Positions 1 through 13,066 of a DNA stretch of 64,000 nt are shown piece by piece. Below the pieces are notes generated by a model that saw only the letters and a program-made list of their open reading frames with translations, had not been told where the DNA came from and ran no database searches. The position numbers and the translations under genes are program-made. This DNA comes from Apostichopus japonicus (taxonomy: Eukaryota; Echinodermata; Holothuroidea; Aspidochirotida; Stichopodidae): positions 21,159,054-21,223,053 of the forward strand of contig NC_092562.1 in assembly GCF_037975245.1 (NCBI RefSeq). Reading direction: 5' to 3'. The first letter of the stretch is position 1, and every line of letters starts with the position of its first letter.

Positions 1-3000
1 GCAGTCATCGCTAACGCGCAGTTTATATTGGCGGTATAAGAGCCTCATAGATCAAATTAACTTCACTTAACTGTAGGAGAGTTGGTAAAAGGTCTACTTC
101 TCCCAATACGATCCTCTTCCCTATTTCCCTGGAGGAGCTCGCTACGCCCCTGGATAAGCTTTACTCTGTACATGACTCCTATGAAACAGATTGCAAAGAA
201 CGTAAACGAATATTGTTATTTAACTTAATGACGTCTCCATCAAAGTTGGTTAATTGGAATGGCTTTGTAAGACAATGGTCTTACTAACTGTATTACAATA
301 GACACTCTAAATCACCCACACTGTTGAAACTGAAATACTCCTCTCCTTTGTTAACACACTGCACGAAGTACAGTAGATATCGTGAGAAATCAGTAGATAT
401 CGTGAGAAATCAACTGTCTTTGAGCGAAATCCATACACACTCCTGAAAGAACAAAGTTACAGTTACCTACTCACGTAATTAGTATGGCAATTAAGTTCAC
501 ATTTTCTTTGATTTCTCTCTTTAATCTTCAAATTATTTATCTCCAGATGAAGATAATAATCCTTGTACATTTTCATAAAAACAAAAAATCAAAAGGTCAT
601 TGCTGCGAAACCTTCACATTATAGTACGTATAGACAGATAAGCAAATATTCCAAAATGTCACCTTCAGAAAAACAGTCGAAAACAAGATTATAAAAGGAA
701 AGAAAACGTATTTGAATTTTGAAGCATATATATCACGATGGCAAGGCAGACCACCCATTGTGTTCCCTTTTTTCTGTGTACTAACGGAGGCATATTGCGG
801 CAAAAATGAGTGATAATCAAACCATGATAATACGCAGAGTAAAGGAACAAAGCTGTTAGATGAGTTTTTTTGTTTTCAAGTGGTGGGAGAAGTTACTCAT
901 TCTATGGAGTCCCACCTCCTGTTTAGTATAGTACCAACTATTGTATAAGGCGGTACACCACCGTTGAAAGTAATATCGTGACCTGTGGCCCTTTTGGCGC
1001 TCCATATCTTCCCGGTAAGAGCCACATTGCAACTCACCAAAATAAGCGAGTTAGAAGCGACCCGTTGAAAGCAACTTCATCTATTAGATGTCATCTTAAA
1101 GTTTAATGAACAGTACAAGAGAAAGTAAGAACAAAACAAAAAACGACTGAACACGAAAGTCTAAGCTTTTAACAGAGACGATTGTTTGGATAACCTCTGA
1201 TATATTTTTATAGTGCCTATTTATTACCAAAGAATAATACTGTGAGAATATCTTTAATTCGCCAATTAGCATTCCCCTACCATAACAACCCATCACCAGC
1301 CCGCCCCCCCCCACCTCCCCACCTCAAGCACCTTTCCATCCCAAGAAGGTACCTAGACGTGGTATAGATCGCAAGTATATATACAAGCTCTCTCAAAATT
1401 GATGTTATTGGTGTATTTAAAGCTAAACGGTAACCGTGACTTTCCCTCAACATGTTTTAGCAATCATGCATGGTGATATTTTCACGATTCACCGTTCGGG
1501 TGGAGAAACGCGCTTACGTAAATGATTACACAATAGTTCAGTCACTTCCGCCGACCGAAGGCAGCCATTTACAAAATCCTGGTAGACATCATTTGACTGC
1601 ATTTCATGTTTTATAAATTAATTTCTAGCGTACTTAGTCATCCAATGTCTTAGTCGTTTCTTCTTTATAGCCTATTCTATGCAGATATATATCTCTCCAA
1701 GCCACCCCACTCTCCCATTTTTCAAACTTGCCAGCACCCCGCGAGAATGAATACTTTCTGTTCATGCATATAGTACACTTAGTATAATCATCATATTATT
1801 AGTTAGCGCACGCTAACAGTAAATACTGATCCAAACAAGATGGTTACCATATTCTTAGGTTATTCTTTCTTTCTTTTCATCTTTTATAGGTTAAAACAGA
1901 TATTATGAACAAAAGAAGATAAAGTATATACAACTTCATACGAAATTACCTGTTAATTCATCGTAAATTTTTAACTCATTTATGATTAGGCTTTCATCGA
2001 CTTGGACAAATGAATAGAAACACTATGTATGGTTTCATAACAATGCAGTGATACAACAGCCCCTGGATCAATGAGTTATTATTCGCCGTCTCTTTTCTTT
2101 AATATATTACGCACATAAAAAAAAGTAGATCGGTGAAATATAAAGGATACTGGGCATTTCAAAAGTCGAAACTATCTGGCTGAATAGCTAGACTTATCCA
2201 TCCATGAAGTATGTTTTGAAAGTGCCTCGATAAAAGGAAGAGTTAAAACTTGTATGCAAATTATGTGTATCTAGCTAAAATATTTGTGTAAAAAAAATTG
2301 TTGGTTGTAAGTCAATAACCGTTGCAATGAATGAACCTGAGTGCAGATGGCCACGATGAAACAGCTGCTATTATGCCGGGTAGCGTATTTTTTTTTTGCC
2401 TATAGGGACGAATAAGGGCATCGGCCAATCAAATCCCTGGATTCCAAACATTTGACGCTTTATCAAGAAACATGTTCTGAATCTTTTTTCCTAGTTTTGA
2501 CCCCAGATTATGAACGACAATCCTTCATTTTCATAGGACGAGGATCCCTAACCCACTCTCTAAACCCTAACTCTGATTTCAAACGAATTTGTAAATTCCT
2601 GAAAAACCTGAAACCCTTATTCGTCCTAGGAATAAAAATTAGGCTGCCGGGTAAGGAAGGACAACAATGAGCTTGTCTGGCCGTTTTTAAAGGTCTTAAG
2701 TATCGCTTACAAAATAAGCTATAAGAACGCCGGCTTTTAAATGAAGTATTTTATTACCATCCGCGAAGCATTTTTCTTCACTGGGACTATTGAATCGTCC
2801 TCTTTGACATCCCTCAATATCTGGAAGTACTTGAAAATAGCCAAAACTCCAAGAGAGTATTTTTACTTGCATTGACATAAAGAGGGTTATCACAGCTTAT
2901 ATTACTCACAATATAGTGTGTCAAACATTTACAGCTGCTATGGGTCTTAGGCAATAACTAAAAAAAAGGGGGGCCCGGGAGAGCATTTAAATGATTAGTC

Positions 3001-3181
3001 CCTCTGTGTCAGTACATAGTTATTGCGTAATATATATTTTTACTATTACTTAAGAAACATGGAATAGATCGACATGCGGTGCGTAAAGGGGGGGGGGGGG
3101 GGGAGTGGTTGTTGGGAGGTCCCGGAGTAACCTTTTGAGTTCCCAAATTCGGAACATAAATACTTTGGTTAATCTGAAAAA
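1..3181. other. Intergenic DNA, no gene recognised
   Basis: Only short open frames (72 codons or fewer) with no recognisable domain, splice context or repeated protein motif. AT-rich with homopolymer runs, including a long G run near 3089-3103. One 20-bp direct repeat is listed separately. Confidence 0.6.
371..410. repeat. 20-bp tandem duplication
   Basis: Two perfect back-to-back copies of a 20-bp unit beginning CAGTAGATAT. Looks like a simple slippage duplication. Confidence 0.9.
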
Positions 3182-3494
3182 GTTAACTTTCTGTTGCTTG
3201 CAAGTGACGTTTTGTTCGTGTCGCTACAAAATGCAGACAGTAATGAAACGTGATACCTTGTTATCTTTAGCTGGACATGAGATGTCCATCGCTGTTTCGT
3301 TTATACACTGTGCTGTGGGTATTGACCGCAGCTGTATGTACTGACTGATATGTACACTAGTGACTAATTACCGACGGTAGCAAGCTGTGTGTGTATTTTC
3401 TGGGATCGATGGTGGTGTCTAACACTTCTGTTACACCTCATTCGAAACTAGGTCAGATTACCGGCATTATACGTTTCTTTTTGCGCGAGTCTTC
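3182..3494 (+). repeat. Dispersed repeat, left copy
   Basis: About 310 bp that recur in the same orientation at 52668-52968, by eye around 85-90% identical. Shared blocks include ACCTTGTTATCTTTAGCTGG and ATTACCGACGGTAGCAAGC. No coding domain, terminal inverted repeats or poly(A) tail were seen. The class is unknown. It could be a fragment of a longer interspersed element. Confidence 0.8.
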
Positions 3495-3915
3495 ACACCC
3501 TATAAGCTGTGGAGTGTCTTATATTCCAATTTACATGGGGAAGCCTTGTAACAATATCTCATTACAGAGACTTAACACTCAGCAAAGCTACAGCGTAGCA
3601 GGTATTTTACTTCTGGTTTTCCATTTAAGCATAATTGTTATAAAACCTAACTTATCGGGTTTCGCATGCAAAAGATGAAGAATATTAAAATGAAAGACGA
3701 AAATGGAGAATGCAAAGACGTATGTAACGCATCATTAACGTTCCCCCAAATTGAACATAATTATAAGCAGTTTAAATAAAAAGTCTGCAGTCATTAGGAA
3801 CTGAAATGTTCTCGAAACTTGTGTTTTTAAACGAATTACCCATGGTGTGTGAAACTGAAGCAAAATGTCTAAAAGTATCAGTGTGTGAACTGCCAAAAAA
3901 TTCGAAGTCTATGGT

Positions 3916-4074
3916 GTGCCTAGGGTGCCATAAGTTCTGAAATTGTCATATGTCGAATTAAATTGACATATCGACGTCGATTTCATCCAATAAATTCACG
4001 AGAAACAAACATATGTCAATTTAATTCGACATAGGCCTATGTCGATTTCAGGACTTCTGACACGCTATAGGCGC
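3916..4074. mobile_element. MITE-like inverted-repeat element
   Basis: The outer ends form imperfect inverted repeats of about 30 bp (left GTGCCTAGGGTGCC, right GGACTTCTGACACGC reading into TATAGGCGC). Inside, a perfect 22-bp inverted repeat pairs 3949-3970 with 4012-4033, so the whole unit can fold back. At 159 bp with no ORF this fits a non-autonomous DNA transposon. I could not identify a target-site duplication or superfamily. Confidence 0.55.
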
Positions 4075-4299
4075 ATCATATATAGAAGTCTCGCATTTCT
4101 GCTGTTCTGACTCCCATATGCATGATGCAGAAACCTTACAACATTTTTATTTTATTGGCATTTAACAAAGATTCCGTTCCCTAGCAACCATCGTAGTCTG
4201 TAAACACTGTAAACTAAGTTTGATTTCAAAAAAAAAAACATTAACATTGGTTATAACATATTACAACATTGTAGTTCAAGTGTGATAAAAAAGAAGTCG

Positions 4300-5012
4300 G
4301 ATATACTAACTGTCAATCACCATACATCACAATGTACTACACACTAGCAACCATTCTAGTTCGTGTACAATTACTGAGTATTAAATTGACTATTCTATCT
4401 GGCTTTCACCATACCCCACAATGTACTACACATAGCATTCATTCTAGTTCGTGTACAATCAGTATTAAAATGACTCTTCTATCTGACTTTCACCATACCC
4501 CACTATACTACACATATCATCCATTCTAATTCGAGAACATTCAGTATTAAATTTACTATTCTATCTGGCTATCACCATACCCCACTACTACACATAGCAC
4601 GATTAGCACCTATTCTAGTTCCAGAACATTCAGTATTAAACTGACTATTCTATCTGGCTTTCACCATGCCCCACAATGTACTGCACACTAGCATATCCAC
4701 TCTAGTTCGTGTACAATCACTGAGTATTAAATTGACTATTCTATCTGGCTATCACCATACCCCACAATTTGCAACCACTAGCAACCATATCCATTTCGTG
4801 TACAATCACTGAGTATTAAATTGACTACTTTATGCTTTCACCATATCCTGCACAATGTACTACACACTATAGCAACCATTCTAGTTCGTGTACAATCAGT
4901 ATTAAAATGACTATTCTATCTGGCTTTCACCATGCCCCACTATACTACACATAGCACCCATTCTAGTTCGTGTACAATCAGTATTAAATTGACTATTCTT
5001 TCTGGCAATCAT
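4300..5012. repeat. 82-88 bp tandem repeat array
   Basis: Eight or so diverged copies of a unit holding CACCATACCCCACAATGTAC, TTCTAGTTCGTGTACAATC and TTAAATTGACTATTCTATCT. The TAGTTCGTGTACAAT landmark falls near 4353, 4439, 4698, 4878 and 4960, with degenerate copies between. Period is about 82-88 bp. Short open frames across it are by-products of the repeat. Confidence 0.85.
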
Positions 5013-5029
5013 CATGGTCCACTGTTAGT

Positions 5030-5897
5030 CTGTTACGATGATAACAATGGTTCTTCTATCTATAGTAATCATTTTATCCCACTGCGACGTCGTAACATAT
5101 TCATAAATGTATGCAACGAACTGTGAAAACGTCCTTAATTGATATATTATTTCAAAAAAGCGCAGTATATATATTTCCAAACTAACTGACATGCACATGT
5201 TTCTGCCTACGCAGCTTTGTAGGTTATTCTCCCCAAGCATGCTTTTCATATAGAAGCTTATTATTCGGTCAAGTAAAGGGCCTTCAACCCGGAACAGAAA
5301 ATGAAATACGTGTTTTGCGGTCGGATAAAATAAAAAGGTAATGTTTAGATGAAACTGAGCCGCATGTTTTCTTCTTAATTTATATAAACATATTCTTTTA
5401 TTGGCGTAATGAAACTAGCTATACGATTGATTATTTAGGGCGATGTACTATCATGATAGCGTGGGTCTTAATTAATACTTCACAAACACACCAATGCACA
5501 TACTTATATTCAAAGCAACAATTGGAATTAATGTTTTTGAATGCTACGTTGAGATTGTTTCCTTAAATATCAAGTTAAACGAAACAGAAATGGAATATAA
5601 AGTGACTATAGTGAATGCCCGGCAGGATATTGACATGCCTGTTGTAATAGTATAGGTACTTATAATATTAAATGTCTAAATTTTTCGAAATAATTCCTTC
5701 AAATAAACCTTGTGACACTTGCATAATGTCGAAAGCAAAATAGTAGTAGAAGTAAATGACAATTGAAACACTGAAACAACTGTATTTGCATACAAATACA
5801 TATCATTATAGTGCGCGGTGAAGGTGAAGGTTGTTGATATTCAATGAAGGGTCTTTAACCATTATACTGCAACCCTTTTGAATGTTATTTCGGTCAA
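5030..5897. other. Intergenic DNA, nothing recognised
   Basis: AT-rich, without a plausible exon, RNA gene or repeat structure on either strand that I could see. Confidence 0.5.
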
Positions 5898-7066
5898 GAA
5901 TAAGCCAGTTCGGCGATTGGTAGACGAAGACGAGGCTATATTATGTAATTTTGATAAACAGTACTAGCTAGCATGCACTTGTAATGTAAACGAAGAAATC
6001 ATGACTGCAACAATCAATAACGGTTGTCAACCACAAATCACGCTTTTTGCGGATGTGACAGAGAATACACAAAGTCCCGGACACTGATTCTAAAAATGAA
6101 CAATATCCTCGCCTAGTAAGCGAAATTTACGAACATACGATGGATTATATCGAAGGTCTTATGCAAGATACATCTGTCTAATGGATAACATATTGTCGTT
6201 AGACAGGGATCATGTCCTATTCATCACCGGTTGTTAATTTTAGAATATACCATTCTATAATAGGTAGAACTTGAGTGTAATGATGGTAAAAGGTCGGGAT
6301 AGGTAAGGAATTGTTAATAATATAAGTAATATTAATTCATTAAATAATAATAGATGAAAGATGTGAATTTTCATTTTCAAAAATAAGTTCACAACGACAA
6401 TACAAGGACTACTTAAGATTGTATATAAATACAATGCACCCCTACCAAATAGTGAAATATTCCGACCAGCGTCAAATGGGACCCGATCCCCAAGTATTAT
6501 ACGCCATACACGGTCAACCATACGTACGGAGTAGCTAGCTGTAGAAACTAAACATCTCACGGTGTAGTACACAATGCCATGCCATTACGAGTGGCATTCC
6601 TTGTCCGAGATCACCATATAACACAGGGTCGTCGCGGATTCAAATGAGTTTGAAAAGACTTGTTACCTCGAATTTGTTCAAATGTTATCTATCTTGTTTA
6701 ATTCGAGAATGTTGAATCATAAAGTGGTGAATTAATTAGGCGTTCCGTTTTGGAGTAGTATGATTCTCACAGAAATATATTTTTCTGAACGTGCATAGAG
6801 TCAACAGTTATCCGCAACATAGTTTGGTGCTTGTCGAACCTGTGGACTTGATATACCTTCAATTAAGGTGTAAATTTTTTTTTTTTGTGTCCCTAGTGAA
6901 GAACATCCAACGATCAGCCAAGCAGATAATTGAACAGCAAATGAATAACAAAATACAGGTATTAGAATAGATGGCGCCATATCGATACTCTATATATCAT
7001 CCCTTTTACTCTTTGTAAATGAGCATTCAGTGTCTGAGTGATATTGAACAATGTGTAAAAGTAAGT

Positions 7067-7108
7067 AGGCCTGACGTTTCGATCCTAGCAGGATCTTCTT
7101 CAAAGGCT
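7067..7108 (-). ncRNA. Hammerhead-ribozyme-like motif (degenerate), copy 1
   Basis: Read on the - strand: stem I strand AGCCU, core UUGAAGA, stem II GAUCC/GGAUC closed by UGCUA, core GAAA, a short palindromic stem III ACGU, cleavage triplet GUC, then AGGC completing stem I (four pairs with GCCU). Consensus is CUGANGA, so the only core departure is C3 to U. Very short palindromic stem III is typical of hammerheads in Penelope-like retroelements, which tend to act as dimers. The C3 change should weaken or abolish cleavage. Confidence 0.55.
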
Positions 7109-8477
7109 AAATGACTTTTCTCTTACACGGGCTCGAGGATAAGCAGTTTGCAAACAGTTTTACTTTGATATTGAACAAGTATAAGTATTGTGCAACTTAG
7201 CGACGGGAAACGAAGACATACATGCTAAAAGTGCAATAATAATTCACGTTGTTGGGATTTCGATATATATAGTTATGTCATTGCATCAAATGATGTTACA
7301 GTGATGTAGGAATACATGTGATGTCACAATGATGAATGATAGTACAAATGCGAGCTACGATATTTGATTCCACAACATAGGTAAACTATATATATATTAA
7401 TTGTAATAAGTTATTATTGTTCCACATCCAGCGGTCGATCGAGTAAACCATCTTATAAGTCAATATTGTACCGTAGAACGTTTACCAGTATCATTGAAAG
7501 CATTCTCGTTATCCTGACATCGTGCAATGAAGGACGTTAATATTTTCCAGAAAATCAGGCAAACACCAGTGATACTTCCTCATGCACACAAAGGCAAATG
7601 TAAAAATTCCCTTCTTATAATTCTTGGGTATTTTAGAATACTAAAATTGCTAACAGTTTTCCAAAGTGCGGTTCCTCTAAAATATCCCTCGACATTGTAA
7701 AGAGTTAACGTAACCAATCACATGAAGAAAATGCTATGAGGTGGTCCAAGCTTGTTGAAGTGTTACTACATTGGTGTTTTATAGTACTGATATTTGTCTA
7801 GTATTATCGATCTTTCGGAGAACAGAACTGAATTTCGATAATATTTGGCGAGGATGGAAATGGACGACTGGATAACATTCGATGCGGCAGATGTTGTTAG
7901 ATCGCAAAGTCCGTCCAAGCTCGTGACACACACTTGGCCACGTTTGAAATCTAAATTCCATTGACCACGTGAACTTTCAAACCGCTTCATGCTAAGAAAT
8001 GGCTGGAAGCCGTTTTTGTTGAAGAATTCACAAGTTGGGGAACATTAAAATAGTGACTTTCACTCGTTTGATAATGTTATACAACTTTCCACAAACAACA
8101 AATTGGGTGAAAAATGAAGCAACGATAAGTTTTTCCTAAAATCAGGAGTTTTTAAAAAAATAAATTAAAGTAGGCTCCAAAATGTGGATCTCTGCCTGAA
8201 GGCGCGGGGTGGGGTGGGGGAGGGGGGAGGCTGACAGTCACTGCATGGTAACCAGCTATGACTACTTTTTGGAATTCTCTTAATCATGTCATTCAAAATT
8301 TCTCCAACACTCAATACTTTTAAGCAAAAATTAAAACAATACCTACTGTAGCAATCCATCTTAGTTGTACTTCCTGTTTTTATCTTACGTTTCTTTCTTT
8401 CTCTTTTCATAAGATTTTGACTTTGTTGGTTTTTTGGTGGGAGGGGGGGGGGTGGTGGGGTGGGTGTTGTACTTTGC

Positions 8478-8682
8478 ACTTTCTTTGTTACAAAGGGACC
8501 AGACCAGAAAAGTATCCACTTATTTCTGGTTCCTCTTCTTCCATCTCACATATATATTATTTCAATACTCTATATTTACTGTTTACTGTATTTGATACCA
8601 CCTATATTTATCCTAAACTGTTCAAAATGTAAAATAATGGAAATGGAATGTAGAAAATAAATTCAATTCAATTTTCTCGAAA
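8478..8682 (+). mobile_element. Probable non-LTR retroelement 3' end (copy 1)
   Basis: A T/A-rich tail reading TGTAGAAAATAAATTCAATT resembles the short-repeat tails that end many LINE copies. Upstream is a G-rich stretch near 8440-8460 and no reverse-transcriptase frame. The same segment recurs in copy 2 near 11470-11674. The call rests only on tail style. Confidence 0.3.
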
Positions 8683-8885
8683 TCTCTTTTCCTTGAATCT
8701 TTCCACTTAACACGTGGAAATGTAGACTTTTTATACCCGAATTTGGACTCAGTATCACAAACATTGGACAATATTATTTCAAGTGCTTTCGAACATTTCC
8801 TCGAAGTTGAGAGCTTCTTCCATTTCGTCAGTTTCATATTCTCATAACACCCCTTCGAAGTCACGCACACATGGTATGGTGTCAC

Positions 8886-11875
8886 GAATAAGCCAGTTCG
8901 GCGATTGGTAGACGAAGACGAGGCTATATTATGTAATTTTGATAAACAGTACTAGCTAGCATGCACTTGTAATGTAAACGAAGAAATCATGACTACAACA
9001 ATCAATAACGGTTGTCAACCACAAATCACGCTTTTTGCGGATGTGACAGAGAATACACAAAGTCCCGGACACTGATTCTAAAAATGAACAATATCCTCGC
9101 CTAGTAAGCGAAATTTACGAACATACGATGGATTATATCGAAGGTCTTATGCAAGGTACATCTGTCTAACGGATAACATATTGTCGTTAGACAGGGATCA
9201 TGTCCTATTCATCACCGGTTGTTAATTTTAGAATATACCATTCTATAATAGGTAGAATTTGAGTGTAATGATGGTAAGAGGTCGGGATAGGTAAGGAATT
9301 GTTAATAATATAAGTAATATTAATTCATTAAATAATAATAGATGAAAGATGTGAATTTTCTTTTTCAAAAATAAGTTCACAACGACAATACAAGGACTAC
9401 TTAAGATTGTATATAAATACAATGCACCCCTACCAAATAGTGAAATATTCCGACCAGCGTCAGATGGGACCCGATCCCCAAGTATTATACGCCATACACG
9501 GTCAACCATACGTACGGAGTAGCTAGCTGTAGAAACTAAACATCTCACGGTGTAGTACACAATGCCATGCCATTACGAGTAGCATTCCTTGCCCGAGATC
9601 ACCATATAACACAGGGTCGTCGCGGATTCAAATGAGTTTGAAAAGACTTGTTACCTCGAATTTGTTCAAATGTTATCTATCTTGTATAATTCGAGAATGT
9701 TGAATCATATAGTGGTGAATTAATTAGGCGTTCCGTTTTGGAGTAGCATGTTTCTCACAGAAATATATTTTTCTGAACGTGCATAGAGTCAACAGTTATC
9801 CGCAACATAGTTTGGTGCTTGTCGAACCTGTGGACTTGATATACCTTCAATTAAGGTGTATTTTTTTTGTTTTGTGTGTCCATAGTGAAGAACATCCACC
9901 GATCAGCCAAGCAGATAATTGAACAGCAAATGAATAACAAAATACAGGTATTAGAATGGATAGCGCCATATCGATACTCTATATATCATCCCTTTTACTC
10001 TTTGTAAATGAGCATTCAGTGTCTGAGTGATATTGAACAATGTGTAAAAGTAAGTAGGCCTGACGTTTCGATCCTAGCAGGATCTTCTTCAAAGGCTAAA
10101 TGACTTTTCTCTTACACAGGCTCGAGGATAAGCAGTTTGCTAACATTTTTATTTTGATATTGAACAAGTAAGTATTGTGCAACTTAGCGACGGGAAACGA
10201 AGACATACATGCTAAAAGTGCAATAATAATTCACGTTGTTGGGATTTCGATATAAGTTATGTCATTGCATCAAATGATGTTACAGTCATGTAGGAATACA
10301 TGTGATGTCACAATGATGAATGATAGTACAAATGCGAGCTACGATATTTGATTCCACAACATAGGTAAACTATATATATATTAATTGTAATAAGTTATTA
10401 TTGTTCCACATCCAGCGGTCGATCGAGTAAAACATCTTATAAGTCAATATTGTACCGTAGAACGTTTACCAGTATCATTGAAAGCATTCTCGTTATCCTG
10501 ACATCGTGCAATGAAGGACGTTAATATTTTCCAGAAAATCAGGCAAACACCAGGGATACTTCCTCATGCACACAAACGCAAATGTAAAAATTCCCTTCTT
10601 ATAATTCTTGGATATTTTAGAATACTAAAAATTGCTAACAGTTTTCCAAAGTGCGGTTCCTCTAAAATATCCCTCGACATTGTAAAGAGTTAACGTAACC
10701 AATCACATGAAGAAAATGCTATGAGGTGGTCCAAGCTTGTTGAAGTGTTACTACATTGGTGTTTTATAGTACTGATATGTGTCTAGTATTATCGATCTTT
10801 CGGAGAACAGAACTGAATTTCGATAATATTTGGCGAGGATGGAAATGGACGACTGGATAACATTCGATGCGGCAGATGTTGTTAGGTCGCAAAGTCCGTC
10901 CAAGCTCGTGACACACACTTGGCCACGTTTGAAATCTAAACTCCATTGACCACGTGAACTTTCAAACCGCTTCATGCTAAGAAATGGCTGGAATCCGTTT
11001 TTGTTGAAGAATTCACAAGTTGGGGAAAATTAAAATAGTGACTTTCACTCGTTTGATAATGTTATACAATTTTCCACAAACAACAAATTGGGTGAAAAAT
11101 GAAGCAACGATAAGTTTTTCCTAAAATCAGGATTTTTTAAAATAAATAAATTCAAGTAGGCTCCAAAATGTGGATCTCTGCCTGAAGGCGCGGGGGTGGG
11201 GTGGGGGGAGGGGGAGGCTGACAGTCACTGCATGGTAACCAGCTATGACTACTTTTTGGAATTCTCTTAATCATGTCATTCAAAATTTCTCCAACACTCA
11301 ATACTTTTAAGCAAAAACTAAAACAATAACTTCTGCATAGCAATCCATCTTAGTTGTACTTCCTGTTTTTTTTCTCTTATGCTTCTTTCTTTCTCTTTTC
11401 ATAAGATTTTGACTTTGTTGGTTTTTTGGTGGGAGGGGGGGGGGTGGTGGGGTGGGTGTTGTACTTTGCACTTTCTTTGTTACAAAGGGACCAGACCAGA
11501 AAAGTATCCACTTATTTCTGGTTCCTCTTCTTCCATCTCACATATATATTATTTCAATACTCTATATTTACTGTTTACTGTATTTGATACCATCTATATT
11601 TATCCTAAACTGTTCAAAATGTAAAATAATGGAAATGGAATGTAGAAAATAAATTCAATTCAATTTTCTCGAAATCTCTTTTCCTTGAATCTTTCCACTT
11701 AACACGTGGAAATGTAGATTTTTTATACCCGAATTTGGACTCAGTATCACAAACATTGGACAATATTATTTCAAGTGCTTTCGAACATTTCCTCGAAGGT
11801 GAGAGCTTCTTCCATTTCGTCAGTTTCATATTCTCATAACACCCCTTCGACGTCACGCACACATGGTATGGTGTC
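8886..11875. repeat. 3.0-kb tandem duplication, copy 2
   Basis: Direct head-to-tail second copy of 5898-8885. The shared sequence ends at ATGGTATGGTGTC (11863-11875), after which the flank is unique. No spacer separates the copies. The frames at 9243-9560 and 10751-10975 (-) mirror those of copy 1. Confidence 0.93.
10056..10097 (-). ncRNA. Hammerhead-ribozyme-like motif (degenerate), copy 2
   Basis: Same architecture and same C3-to-U core change as the motif at 7067-7108, as expected from the duplication. Stem I, stem II, GAAA and the GUC triplet are intact. Confidence 0.55.
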
Positions 11876-13066
11876 CAGTCATATACCCCACTGAAGTCAA
11901 TTGGCCTTAGAAGGTGTCTGTGACATACACTTTGTAAACACACATATATTACATATACTTAAGTAGATATAACGTGTAGTATTATGTTCCCTTTTAGGGG
12001 AAGCATGATACATAGTTGGCGATGATCACATAGTCACAGTCTCGATGCTAAGGGACTGGGGTTGAGAGCGAATCAGTCGGTTTGTTGTTTGGTTTTCGTG
12101 CCCTGGTTCTATCTTGGTTGACTTTTAGAAAGTAATCCGTGATCATCTACTATAATATACCAATTTAAGCCTACTGCCCTCGTTTTGGTCTTTTGTGTCC
12201 GAAGAGCCTCCAGCTTTTGTAAATGGTGTACACTGTACAGCACTGATTTGTATATACTAGCATTGGCGTTTGTTACTATCCTAACATGTTGGTGGTTTAC
12301 GTATGTCAGTGGTATTTTCGTTTAAACAAGTGGACGGAGGCCCCTTCTTCGCTGGAGACGCGGGTTAAATATAATTTCATGCAAATGACGTGTTGCGATG
12401 CAGTTGAGGATCCTACAGTTTAAATACTTACGGATGGTTTTCATGGTATCCTAAACGCTAATCGTATCAAATATTATGGATACCGTCTTTCGAAGGTGGT
12501 TTGTACGCTGAGGTACTACTACTAGGCCATTGCTTGTGTTAAAGGCCTATATAGACATACGTTTCTAACACAATAGCCTAAGCTATACTATAGAAAGGAC
12601 ACAGTACAATTAATAATAATAACAATTGAGTGATATAGCCTAACGTTACACTGAAGTATGAACAACGTCCGATATACTGCAGACTACAGACAGTACTACA
12701 ATGTAAGTGTGCTGTAGTACTAGTAGTAGAAGCCTAAACATTCATGTAAAAGATTCCTATGCTGCAACGGTTGGTATGACAACATAATCTGAAGTTAGGC
12801 CTGGCTAAATAGGCTTAACACTAACAACATTATAATTGAAGACTTAAGGAGATTGAGACCTTCAATTTTCAAAATTGGGACAGATTTAAGTCACTGGCAG
12901 ACATTAAAAGTGCTAGCCTTACCAACATGACTTTGGTGGAAGTGAGGAGGTGTTCCATCTCCAGTAACTGATATTTGGCTACAATTTGGTTCATCATTTT
13001 CACTGGCTGTACTAGGCCAAATTGAGGGAAAGTACAGTAAGGTTAGCTGTATTTTCAATAAGAAAA
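11876..13066 (+). promoter_or_regulatory. CACHD1 upstream region / 5' UTR
   Basis: No ORF of note. It ends at the chosen CACHD1 start codon and should hold at least part of the 5' UTR. I see no convincing TATA box, and a further non-coding 5' exon cannot be excluded. Confidence 0.35.

Larger units (their letters stand above)
5898..8885. repeat. 3.0-kb tandem duplication, copy 1
   Basis: Starts GAATAAGCCAGTTCGGCG and runs to the point where the same sequence restarts at 8886. The offset to copy 2 is 2988 bp at the left end and about 2992 bp at the right, so only a few small indels separate the copies. Differences are scattered single bases, by eye 97-98% identity. Its short frames (such as 6255-6572 and 7766-7990, both -) recur in copy 2 only because the DNA is duplicated. 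It includes a hammerhead-like motif and a probable retroelement 3' end. Confidence 0.93.

Noticed and set aside
6255-6572. 105-codon - strand frame conserved at 9243-9560
   Set aside because: Conservation is explained by the 3.0-kb DNA duplication; no domain, no splice context and no codon-biased substitutions.
8165-8479. Proline-rich - strand frame
   Set aside because: Caused by G/C homopolymer-rich low-complexity DNA inside the duplicated unit.
13022-13066. Upstream TTG start extending CACHD1 by 15 codons
   Set aside because: TTG is not a usual eukaryotic start, and the ATG at 13067 directly precedes a normal signal peptide.
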